Part shown: one piece after another, positions 20,387-29,929 of the stretch | How the letters are laid out: each line of letters starts with the position of its first letter | Position numbering within the stretch: the stretch's first letter is position 1 | Assembly (NCBI GenBank): GCA_963513935.1 | Contig: OY740771.1 | Location: forward strand, 12,491,138 to 12,555,137 | Length of the DNA stretch: 64,000 bases | From: Aphrophora alni | Lineage: Eukaryota > Arthropoda > Insecta > Hemiptera > Aphrophoridae | Reading direction: 5' to 3' | Translations under genes and position numbers: made by a program | The notes under the pieces: model-generated | Told to the model about the DNA's origin: nothing | Seen by the model: only the letters and a program-made list of their open reading frames with translations | The model's database searches: none

Positions 20387-22072
20387 TATAACGTCACAAA
20401 TTCCATCATAAAAAGTTAGCCTAAAATAAACGACACCAAAACAAAGCAAAGTTCAATGACCCGCAAAGCCAACCAAGAAACCGACACTAAAATATCAGCT
20501 GATAGGCCTAAACAATTTACGAAAGTAATACACAAGGAAAAACATCATCAATAACTAAATTAACTATGTCAAAACCAATTCACACCCCAAGAATTCACCC
20601 AAATCCATATAGAAATGGATATTATCAAATATAATTCTCAAATATAGAATAAAGCCTAGACAGAGCCTTGTAACATGAAAACCTATAACCTCACATCTAA
20701 ACAAACACATTGAAACCAATTCCATAATACTATCACAAACACTACACCATAAATTAATATAAGCACTACACACATATATATATAGCCTCAGTAAACAACT
20801 ATTTTTTATTTTAATCATCAGAAGATAGCATATATACAATATATGAAGGTAAAACGCATTCCCTATGAACGCCATGTTTTTGTTAGTACAACTAGATCAA
20901 AGAAACGACTATCACAATCGAAATTAATAAAATCAAATAAAAATAAATAATAAGTCACAATATCTGTTAGAATAGTAAAATAATCCTTAAAGTAAATTTA
21001 AGAACATAAATAGTAACCGTAAGACCCAAATGTTATATAATTAGAATTAGAACTAGGACTACTTGAGTCATAGATATAAGTACGTCATTCTGTTGGAACG
21101 GGAAATTATACAATTAACAATAAAATCAGTAAACTCATTTAAGAATCGGCAATGTAAATATGAATAAATATTATCACGAGACCAAAGGCAAAAAAGACAT
21201 AAAGTAATATCAAAATTATAATTTATTCAAGTCAGGAACATCAAATTGTACAAGGCGAAAGAATATTATTTGAGTAACCAAGGGAACGGAAGAACAGTGC
21301 ATGCTGGGAACCGCGGCAACAATTCAATTCAAAAACCGAAGCCAAAAATTCATTCCAATCCAAGACTTCAGAGCCCAAAGATGAAAATTTCTATTCGTAA
21401 TTTTAAAAGTGATGCCGTCAAGTTTTAGTATGTTAAAACAGTATAAACAGTGGTAAATTCAGTGCTAAATCACACAGAGAGTGGTATCCTCTGTAAATTC
21501 AAACATAATAAAGTCCAGAAATTCTTAATATTGAAGATAAACTTTAACAAATTTTACAATTCATAAGCCTATTTCAAAAAAGAACACCGATCCTAAATCT
21601 CAATTTTTCTTAACTGTAACTTCACAAAATGCGTTAAAAACAGTTTGTTCATGTCTGGTCGAGTGCCTGCCCCGAGAAAATAATAAATATTAATTACTAA
21701 TATTTATAAAAGAACTTTGTAGTTCTATGATAAAGATATATGTAATGAACCCAAACCTAGAGCTAGCCTGGAATAATTTAACTTTGTAATTAAAGACAAT
21801 TTAACCTTGTTGTGTTATTAAAAGAACTCAAAAGCAAATATTATTAATGTTTAACAAGAAATAATTTACTAAAAGAAAATATTTATAATTTAAATGAATA
21901 AACAAATGAATTTATATAACGGAAATTATCTGCATTATTGTCAACTTATTTAGTAGTAGTTGAAGACTAGTTGTAGATATTTCAAATAATTTTAATAAAG
22001 TAACTTCACTATTTTGGATTTTATAATAAAGATAAAATATTTTATAACATATAAGAAAAGAATTATGTTATA
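20387..22072 (+). repeat. 3' LTR
   Basis: It is almost identical to 12270-13953 and ends GTTATA directly before the CTAT duplication at 22073. It contains the extra AG near 21478 and the c variant near 20771. Confidence 0.95.
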
Positions 22073-22076
22073 CTAT

Positions 22077-24430
22077 CATACCGACTTAATAATATGACCC
22101 ACATAAATTTTGATTGAACAATTAAATAAGGATTTATTTACAACTTAAAAAAAAGAATTATCACAGTTATTCCGCGCCGTGTGGTCTGATCAGAGATTAT
22201 GCAGTTAATATTACAATACGCAAATTGTATATTTTTTTAAGAGTCCTAGTACTTCACATATAACACAATTAACAAAATCTTACACTACTTTCTTATCTAA
22301 AGAATTAGATACTAAATTTAAAATAGGTATTTAGTTAATGAATTTATGAAACAGATTATGATGTGAAATACAATTTTATATGATAAAAAATTATTCAATC
22401 ATGTTTAAAAGTATATGAAATATTCACTATTGTTTGATTTTAAGAGTGTTGTTATTTATAATTTTGGCCAAGATTTGTAAATTTGATGTTTTTATAATGT
22501 GTGGAATTCTTTCAGGCTGATACTTATGGATTTTCTGAAGTAAAATTTATTATGTTCGTCACTCACCAAGGTGATGTGGAATTACTTGACAAAGTTCTAA
22601 TAACACTGAATTAAAAATATTACTGGAATTGAATTAAAAATCACTTCTATTTTTTCTTCTTTGGATATTATTGGATCAAAAACCTTGTACCGTCTATTTC
22701 CTTTCAGTTTTGCAATTCAAGTATCCCCTTCCTCCTCCTTGTTACATCAGGCTTCTTTGAAATTTTTTCTTCCTTCTTTCAATTCATATCCTATTTGATA
22801 GTTTGTCTCTACTGCCTACATTTCATTCAATCACTTTTATTTATTACATGTTGTTTTGCAAATGGATTTTTTTTTATGGTTATATACAATTGTATTTACA
22901 TGTAAGATAGAGTTTGTCTCGTAATTGATATTGGGATTTTGGTATCATTAGAATATACTATATTAAAAATGATTAAAGCAATACAATAGTGTAGGCCTGG
23001 GCAATCAAAATGTTAATATTATCGACTACAGATGCACCTGTCTCTGTATTGTACTCAAAGTTGAAGGAACAAAAAAGGGCAATAGAGTATGTTTAGTCAT
23101 TCTTTAACCAATCATTGCACAACCAACTAATCTTTTGCTGTAATAATTCTGGGAGAATGCATTTTGAATTTTACACTACATATTTTGACCTGAAAACAGC
23201 ACTTATATTCTTTAAATGTTACAAAACTTCTAAATTTAATGTTTACACATTTACACCATTTCCTTTAAATAAATAATGAACTTGACTTGTAAGATGATAT
23301 AAAATAAAAATAAAACTTCACAATTTCTCACAAATAATATGTTTATTAACTCAAATGCATTTCAATGACAATGTCACCATTTTAAGTGATGCATGAGTTA
23401 CAATAATCAAACTACAAGTTCTAGTGCAACATTAAAGATGGCGAGATTCTCATCGAAATGCATTATTATGCATTGAAATTTCAATGTATTATTTGTGAGA
23501 TATTGTATTCGTTTTATTTTAATACCATTTCTTTTGTAAATAAAATAGCCTAATTGTATTTTTAACATACAGAATGATTCTCATTCTACATAGATCAAGA
23601 AACACTTGAGCTTATTATTCTATACTGCTCTGTTCCAAATTCAGTGAAAGAAGAACTAAATTGAAGCTTGGAGGAAACAGCCTAAATAAACTATTATGGT
23701 CTCGTCTCTAGCAGCAGCGTCATCGAGCCATTGGAGTGACCTTAAGCAACGTTATCATCAGGTCAATCACAAATAGCAGATTATTAATTTATTACAATAT
23801 TTCATTTTAGGACTAACCAATATGGCTAGTTAAATTGGTCAGAAATTATATCATTTTTATGAAATAAAGAATTATACTGTATCCAAGATAGCCAGTTAAA
23901 AATACAGTAATTGTTAAAAGTTAAATTGCTGTGCCAATAAGTGTTGGAAAAAAACTTTTGGATTAAACAATTCTTTTAAAATCAAATTGTAAAGAATCAG
24001 TACAATTAATCCCTTTATTAAAATAAAATGTACAAATCTCTATTAGGTTCTTAATATTGTTTTTGTTTAATCGGACGTTTGCCATTATTTGTGTACCTAT
24101 ATAAAAACTAATACATAACATTTCAAAAATATCAATCAACTATTCTTGTCAAGTGATAAATTTATTATTTGGATTATTATGTTCTAATATTTTGAGGAAA
24201 CATGTTAGCATAACTGTACTCGTATTGTTATACCCACATAGGAGTAACTACATTACTGGGGAATTTGTAACAATCATTTAGAAGAAAAATTAATTTCCCA
24301 TTTAAAATAGAGTTATTTTTCAGATGACGGATTGAAATATTTTTTTCTAAAGTTACTTATCTTGTATTCCAAACCCTGTTTTTAATTCTTCTTTTAGATG
24401 TAAACTATAGAAAGCTAGAAATGTACATTA
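22077..24430. other. Non-coding region between gypsy and the CMC4 locus
   Basis: No exon is supported. It contains the foldback at about 23299-23525. AATAAA on the minus strand at 24161-24166 could serve the CMC4 transcript. Confidence 0.5.
23299..23525. repeat. Imperfect inverted repeat (foldback)
   Basis: Left arm about 23299-23370 and right arm about 23444-23525. Both contain atctcacaaataata-like wording next to caaatgcattTCAATG or its inverted form. Ends and target duplication are not clear, so it may be a decayed MITE. Confidence 0.55.
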
Positions 24431-24438
24431 ACTTACGC

Positions 24439-24696
24439 TTATTTCGGACCAATACTCTTGAAATTTAAATCAATTGTATTTCCTATATTGCACCTGCGAC
24501 TACCAGGAGGAGATGGTTCAGCAAAGAATATATCATACAGAGGTTTACTGAAAAATGTTAATAATCCTACACCAATTATTGTAAATGAAAATGCGCGAGG
24601 ATTTCGCTGAAACACAGAAAGATCTTTCATACGCAGTCTTTTTTGCCGAGATGCTACTTCTTGAGATGTCAATGCTGTCCTTGTCCGTGAATTCAT
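24439..24696 (-). CDS. Small single-pass membrane protein, second ORF of the CMC4 mRNA
   Basis: The 85-codon protein starts at an ATG that overlaps the CMC4 stop (ATGA, 24696-24693) in the same exon, whose acceptor is at 24711. Residues 1-34 are basic (R4, R6, R17, K19, R20, R22, K24, R31, R34); residues about 35-58 form one hydrophobic segment (AFSFTIIGVGLLTFFS onward); the tail is polar with PSPPGSRR. The layout would suit a mitochondrial or ER single-pass microprotein. I do not recognise the family. A donor-like gcgtaagt follows the stop by two bases, so the 3' UTR may be spliced. Translation would need reinitiation or leaky scanning, unless a separate promoter exists in the CMC4 intron. 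Confidence 0.75.
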   Translation of the reverse strand: MNSRTRTALTSQEVASRQKRLRMKDLSVFQRNPRAFSFTIIGVGLLTFFSKPLYDIFFAEPSPPGSRRCNIGNTIDLNFKSIGPK

Positions 24697-24710
24697 GACT
24701 TATCTCCGTT
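24693..24710 (-). CDS. CMC4: CMC4 exon 3 (coding end)
   Basis: After the acceptor attttattctag the exon continues the CMC4 frame in phase 0 with five codons (NGDKS) and TGA at 24695-24693. The stop shares bases with the ATG of the downstream ORF. The resulting length of 63 residues fits the family (68 in human), which supports this exon being the true end. Confidence 0.75.
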   Translation of the reverse strand, partial: NGDKS

Positions 24711-24712
24711 CT

Positions 24713-26603
24713 AGAATAAAATAGTTCACTTCAAAAGAACATTTAATGGTTAAAAACAAAAACTTAAAATAAATGGTATAAAAACATTGCACGAAATCTC
24801 TCACTCATCCATGCCCAAAACCAAATAAAAACTACCGTAATAATCACCAATAATGTCAGTTCAGTAGTTGTCAATCAAAAAATGAAAGTGAGCCATGTAT
24901 GGAGCATTTAAAAATATATATATATAAATAAAGGACTAAACTTATTTCACTTGTGCAATAAACACATTCAAACTGTAAATTGTATTTAATTGAAATCAAC
25001 CAAAATGACAGTCGTCTAGGTTCACTTATGATTTTTTACAAATTATTCCTGAACCATTATATATTTTCCTTTTTGATATTGTACAAAGTTTGGGTCATTA
25101 ATCTTTACATTTCACTAAAATTTTGTAATCTTTACATTTAAAAAAAATTTGAACAAAATTGGTAGAGCCAATTTTCAGAAATTACTTTTTTATAACTGCC
25201 CCATGAATGATTTTTTGTTTTTTTACTGATAGCTCACGAACCGGCTTGGAAAGATGATGACCACTATGTTTTGTTTGAGTACTTAGAAACACTTCAATTA
25301 AATTTGATATAATCATTAGGGCCAATTTTGAGATTTAAAACCATTATAAATAATTTTACTTTTAAATTGAATTAAAAGTATTATGTATTAAGAAACAGCA
25401 TTACTAAAATAAAATTAAAATCATACAGAGTACGATGTCGATAATAAATACAATGTCAGGAACTATCGTACTAAGTACGACATCAACATACAAAATGGTA
25501 ATAGTTGAACAACTTTTATATAATACCCATTCTATTTAACTTATAAACTATCATATCATAATAATCCTTAAAAAGAATCACTTTCTTACTACACTTCAAA
25601 ACATGAACTTTAAGAATATCACTAATCTGCTTACAAAATATAGAGTTTTTTATAAATATTCAAATTAAAACGTACGCCATAAATTTACACCTTTCAATAT
25701 TAAACAATTTAAAACCAAATAATTTATAGCCAAGAATTGCTCGTCATTTTTGAGTAATAATCACAGCTATTAAATTATAAACCTGTACTAAATTAATTTC
25801 ATCAATAAACATATTCACTTAATTTTAAGTTAAGTTAGGCCTGTTATAATTAAATTATAAAAATTATTTACTGGTATTTTGTTTTTCAGTATTTAATATT
25901 TCATCACTAAACTTACTCTTTTAATTTAAAGAAAGACTGACACTACTTTTCTGAACTCAGAACACCTCAAAATGGAAATATACTCAAAAACTCTACATAT
26001 TCATCCACTAGTCCTATTATTAATGATATTTATTTGCTAAAGCTATTGGAAAAAAACTTGCATGACCACTTTACACAAAATAGAGAAAAATTAATTTTTC
26101 ATAGACACAGATTAAAAATGTTTAAACCAAATCGTATTATAATAGTATAACAATATAAAACAAAATCCCTAGAAATTCAAAATTTACTTCAACGAGAATT
26201 TTCGAAAAAAGCAGAAGGTTTTCTGTTGAGGAAAATTTACTATTCAGTAAATAAATTTAATTGAAATGGTTGAATTTCTAACGATATTATTCTGTGCCAA
26301 GCTAATATAATACTTTTAAATATAACATATTTTAAAACTAGTTATTGCTTTTACACTTAAATTGTTAAATAAATATTATCACGCTTTGATTATTATGTGT
26401 TGTACCTACTGTGTTCATAATAATGGATAATATTGTTATATAAAATAGCAATTAATGTAGTTTTTAAGGTAAACTTAGATTGAAGTATTTGTTGGAATAA
26501 GTAAATTTTGATGTGTCTGAATGTAAAAGGACGTAATGTGAATAAAGATTTGAAATGAATATAGTCTATATGATATACTCAGTAAAACCATACGTACATT
26601 TAC
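24713..26603 (-). other. CMC4 intron 2
   Basis: The intron is about 1.9 kb, from the donor (gtaaat) at 26603 to the acceptor (tctag) at 24711. No other gene was seen. Confidence 0.6.
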
Positions 26604-26722
26604 TTTTAAATCTGGAGATGTTTTAATTCCTGAACATGATATGGACAGTGAACCAAACTTTACACAACATTCGCGGAGATATCCTATAAACTTACTGCAT
26701 TTTTCTTCTTGAAAATTATTTT
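26604..26722 (-). CDS. CMC4: CMC4 exon 2 (second CX9C helix)
   Basis: The exon is bounded by acceptor tttatttccag and donor AAAA|gtaaat. It is 119 nt, giving two bases to complete codon 19 and then 39 codons. It carries C27-x9-C37 (CSKFIGYLREC), the adjacent C38 and C48 in SISCSG, in the pattern of CMC4 (also called p8 MTCP1NB), a small intermembrane-space protein with three disulfide-linked Cys pairs. Joining to exon 1 (phase 1) and exon 3 (phase 0) keeps one frame. The exon is too short to stand out as an open frame, and it was found from the CX9C spacing and splice sites. Confidence 0.88.
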
Positions 26723-28199
26723 CTGGAAATAAACAAGTAAAAACATAACATTATAAAGAGCAACTATATAAATATATAAGTATGCAAAGTAAACTAAATT
26801 GTAAAAGTAAATACACGTCATTTAAGTTAAATTAAAAGAGTGATTCTGAAATATTAGAAATAACACAATTATAAAAGGTTTATAACTAATTTAGGCCTAT
26901 AGGTATTGGTCTATTAGTAATTTATTCAACTAAAAAATTCAAAAACACAGATTTCTGAAAATACTGCCAACGGTAATAGACCGATTAAGTTGAAGTTAAA
27001 TAAAGTTGAAGTTAAATAAAGTTGAAAATTGAATGATTAGCCATTATAATATATTAATTCTCAAAAAAAAATAAGCTTAGCCTAAATTTAATATTCTAGT
27101 AAAGACAATTTTTTCCCCCGCAGAAAACGGGTTCATTATGGAGAAAATCAAATACTGAAAATAAAACTAAAATAAATCCCACAAAAACTATTTCTTCATT
27201 TTTTTTTAATGGTTGTTTATTTTTTATATGAAATGATGCATACAATGCCTGATGTTTACCAGTGATATAAATTTATATAACAAAGTCAATTTTTACTGCA
27301 CTGAAATAAAGAGATATTTGAGAGAAACTATTTATGGTTATGAATTAAATTGATTATGGTACTTGCTGTTCCCCAGAAAAACTAAATCATGTCAAATGAT
27401 GTATATTTCCTTCTTATCTCCTTGTACCTATTCTTTATTATTCCCTTTCTTGGATCCTTTGAAAAAGAAATAGATGGCTTCAGGATGTGAATTAGAATGG
27501 ATTTTTTTTCCTTTGCAAACAACAGCAGTAGTTCTTTTCTTAAATTGATTTCACTTTCACTCCCATGATGATATATGATTTTGATCTTTACTAAAATTAA
27601 ATTACTAATGGTTTGAATTGTATGCCACATGGATCTATTTGAGTGATATGGTTACTAATTTATAGTTTTTACAACAGCATGGTCAAGTTGTTATCATGGT
27701 TATAGTTGTAGTACTCACTTTAATTTTTTTTTTAAGTCAATTAAAAGTTTGTATTGTTATTTTAGGAATAGGGAATTATATATGGTATATACCCAACTGT
27801 CAACACTCCAGTTGGCAATAAAGATGTGCTATATATAACTTTGTAAGTATTCACACTAAAATAGGTTTTAGATGAGAATGAATATTCACAGGCAAGCAGC
27901 AGCAGTAGTGGCCGATTCCTAACATTGAAGTACCTACTTAGAATGATCCAATTCTTTTAAAATCGTTTGTATTTACGATTGAAAATGTATTCAAATATTA
28001 TTCTACTTGCAAGCAAACTATTTTATAGTGTACTACCAACTTGCTAGCCAAACAATTTTCTATCCAAGACAAAGTTTGGATGCAAGTCTAAATTCGTTAG
28101 AAATATATTCAAAATAAGTGTGAATTTGTTATTCTTCTTCTGAATGGAATTTGTCTCAAATTTGAGTTTCAGTGTGTAGCATTTTGAATGTACAATTTT

Positions 28200-28580
28200 T
28201 TATTCTAAACTATTTGTAATAATTTATTTAACACAATTAATATTGTATTGTAATATTACACGTTTTACAATGAAGTAATTATGGCACAGCTCCCAGCTCC
28301 ACCCACGAATATAAACTATAAACACCAATAAACAAACAAATAAATAAATATAACTTGATCTACCACCTGTGGCAGAGGAACTCTATTGAGTAGAAAGAGT
28401 TTAACACCAAGAGTTGTCGAAGAATCCTCTTAAAGGCTTTCAGATCTTTAACAATTTAAAATTTTTGTGGGAGTTTGTTAAGAAGAAAACTCCTGCTTGA
28501 GAATGCAGTTTTTTAAACTTTTCAAGTCTATGCTGCTTAAGTCACTTTCCTGCCTGGTATTGTGATTATGTATATTTCTA
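28200..28580 (-). mobile_element. Jockey/CR1-like LINE 3' end
   Basis: On the minus strand the segment encodes the usual C-terminal pattern of these reverse transcriptase ORFs: NIHNHNTRQESDL, then (one frameshift away) LLNKLPQKF, DLKAFKRILRQLLV and FYSIEFL, then a stop at about 28365. The following 3' part ends in TGTAAAAC/AATAAA-type wording near 28200-28270. It is a 5'-truncated, decayed copy. Confidence 0.75.
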
Positions 28581-29029
28581 TTTATTTGTGGAGTGCACTT
28601 GAATTTTAAGTAATAAATTGTTTGGAAGATATTTGACAAACATAGTCATACATATTAACGTAGGTATTCGTACTTACCTAACCAGACCTAGATTTTGGTA
28701 CTTTAAAAGGATAAATGTCTAGTGTACCTCCCGTGGTGATTTGGTATTGAAGTTTAATGAAATTGTATTCTACATACTACATTTTAAAATAAAAGGATCA
28801 TCCTTTAATACCCTTTTGAAGTATCAAAATACAATATTTATGTAAAAAATGAGCAATTTAGAAGTTTGGATTTGATGAATACGTAATGAGCCTATTCATC
28901 TAGGTTTCATAAGTGAAACAAAGGTAATGGAATAATGTGTCGTTAGATATATGCCCATTAACTGTTTTCTAACAACAGCTAAAAATTACTACCCTATATG
29001 ACTTCATAATCATGTGAACTAGGCCTCGC

Positions 29030-29400
29030 CAGGTCAATATATAGGTACAAGAATATATATATAGACCTTCCTTGATCTGTAGCCTAGTTCTTTAACTAGG
29101 TCTGGAGTAGATCACACTAATTACACGACATGATTGATACTAAATAATACGTAGTTTGACAGTTCTTAAAACAGAACTATTTTCCGTGCGGAAAAACGTC
29201 GATAGATTTTACTTACAATGATGACATATGTGTCAAAATAACATCAAAATTTCATAAAAGGGTCATTTTAAATCGTTGTTTTCAGACAGAAATAATGAAT
29301 TGGGAAATATAAAAAGTTACTAGTTATGTTCAGAATGATTTAAATCATAATATTGAAGGCGAAATGTCTAGATTTTCCCTTAAAATCGATTGGACTTGTC
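29030..29400 (+). repeat. Dispersed repeat family C, copy 1
   Basis: It aligns by eye with 31985-32310: gttctttaac(t), acaattcttaaaacagaa, gatagattttac, gatgacata, agaaataatgaattg and the terminal aaatcgattgga/aaatcaattgaa occur in the same order. It is non-coding. Confidence 0.65.
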
Positions 29401-29413
29401 TCCTGCATATTTA

Positions 29414-29415
<2 letters not shown>

Positions 29416-29456
<41 letters not shown>
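29416..29456. repeat. (TA)n microsatellite
   Basis: About 20 TA dinucleotides end near tatatctttt, directly after the family C copy. Confidence 0.95.
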
Positions 29457-29457
<1 letters not shown>

Positions 29458-29544
29458 TTTTATATATTTTAGTCACCTAGCCAGACCTAATGAAACAAGT
29501 GATCATACTTTCACTAACTTGACTGACATAGGTAGTCATAAATA

Positions 29545-29700
29545 TTAAAGTAGGCATTCCGAGCTGGATTTTATACTTTTATATATCTTATTTTCTACTA
29601 AACTAATTTATTTTGTTACTTCAAAAATGTCTTGCCATACCTAATTTGATCTACTTGTTTCAAAATAAGGTAGGTTGTAAACGATTTTTTAAGGTAAATT
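29545..29700 (+). repeat. Dispersed repeat family E, copy 2
   Basis: This is the partner of 6505-6680, sharing gagctggatttt, acttttata, tattttctactaaactaa and aaggtaggt in the same order. Confidence 0.5.
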
Positions 29701-29861
29701 TTAGGGTTAGGTAGATTGCATAATTTTATTACAAGTTTTTGTTTGTAATTATGGCTGTTACTTTATAATATTTCTAGATGTTTAATGGTTTAAAAAGATG
29801 TACAGAAGAGTAATTATGGAATATTATTTAGAGAAATTTAGGATGTTAATTGTAAACTTAC

Positions 29862-29916
29862 CATTAAGACATTTTTGAATTTCACAAGCAAATTTTTTAC
29901 AAGGATCTTTCTTCAT
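29862..29916 (-). CDS. CMC4: CMC4 exon 1: C-x9-C motif-containing protein 4
   Basis: CMC4 is a small soluble protein of the mitochondrial intermembrane space, imported and oxidised by the MIA40 pathway. Exon 1 encodes MKKDPCKKFACEIQKCLN plus the first base of codon 19, then a strong donor (gtaagt). It holds the first CX9C, C6-x9-C16, with the extra C11 typical of CMC4 (DPC..xACEIQKCL). With exon 2 (26722-26604) and exon 3 (24710-24693) the protein is 63 residues with C6, C11, C16, C27, C37, C38 and C48. The ATG at 29916 sits at the family's start. A short out-of-frame ATG lies 16 nt upstream and could form an 11-codon uORF if transcribed. The shared mRNA appears to carry a second ORF. Confidence 0.88.
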
Positions 29917-29929
29917 GCAGACGGTAAAA

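Larger units (their letters stand above)
12270..22072 (+). mobile_element. Nearly intact Ty3/gypsy LTR retrotransposon
   Basis: The 9.8-kb element has two LTRs of 1684 and 1686 bp, a primer binding site two bases after the 5' LTR, a complete gag and a complete pol in the -1 frame. The polyprotein order is PR-RT-RNaseH-IN, as in Ty3/gypsy. A CTAT duplication (12266-12269 and 22073-22076) flanks it, which is the 4-bp size usual for the group. The LTRs end TATAAC...GTTATA rather than TG...CA. Only one substitution and one 2-bp indel were noticed between the LTRs, so the insertion is recent. No envelope ORF is present. Confidence 0.95.
26723..29861 (-). other. CMC4 intron 1
   Basis: The intron is about 3.1 kb. 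It contains a LINE tail (28200-28580), a (TA)n tract, and dispersed repeat copies (families C and E). An 82-codon minus-strand open frame at 27382-27630 shows no recognisable domain. Confidence 0.6.
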
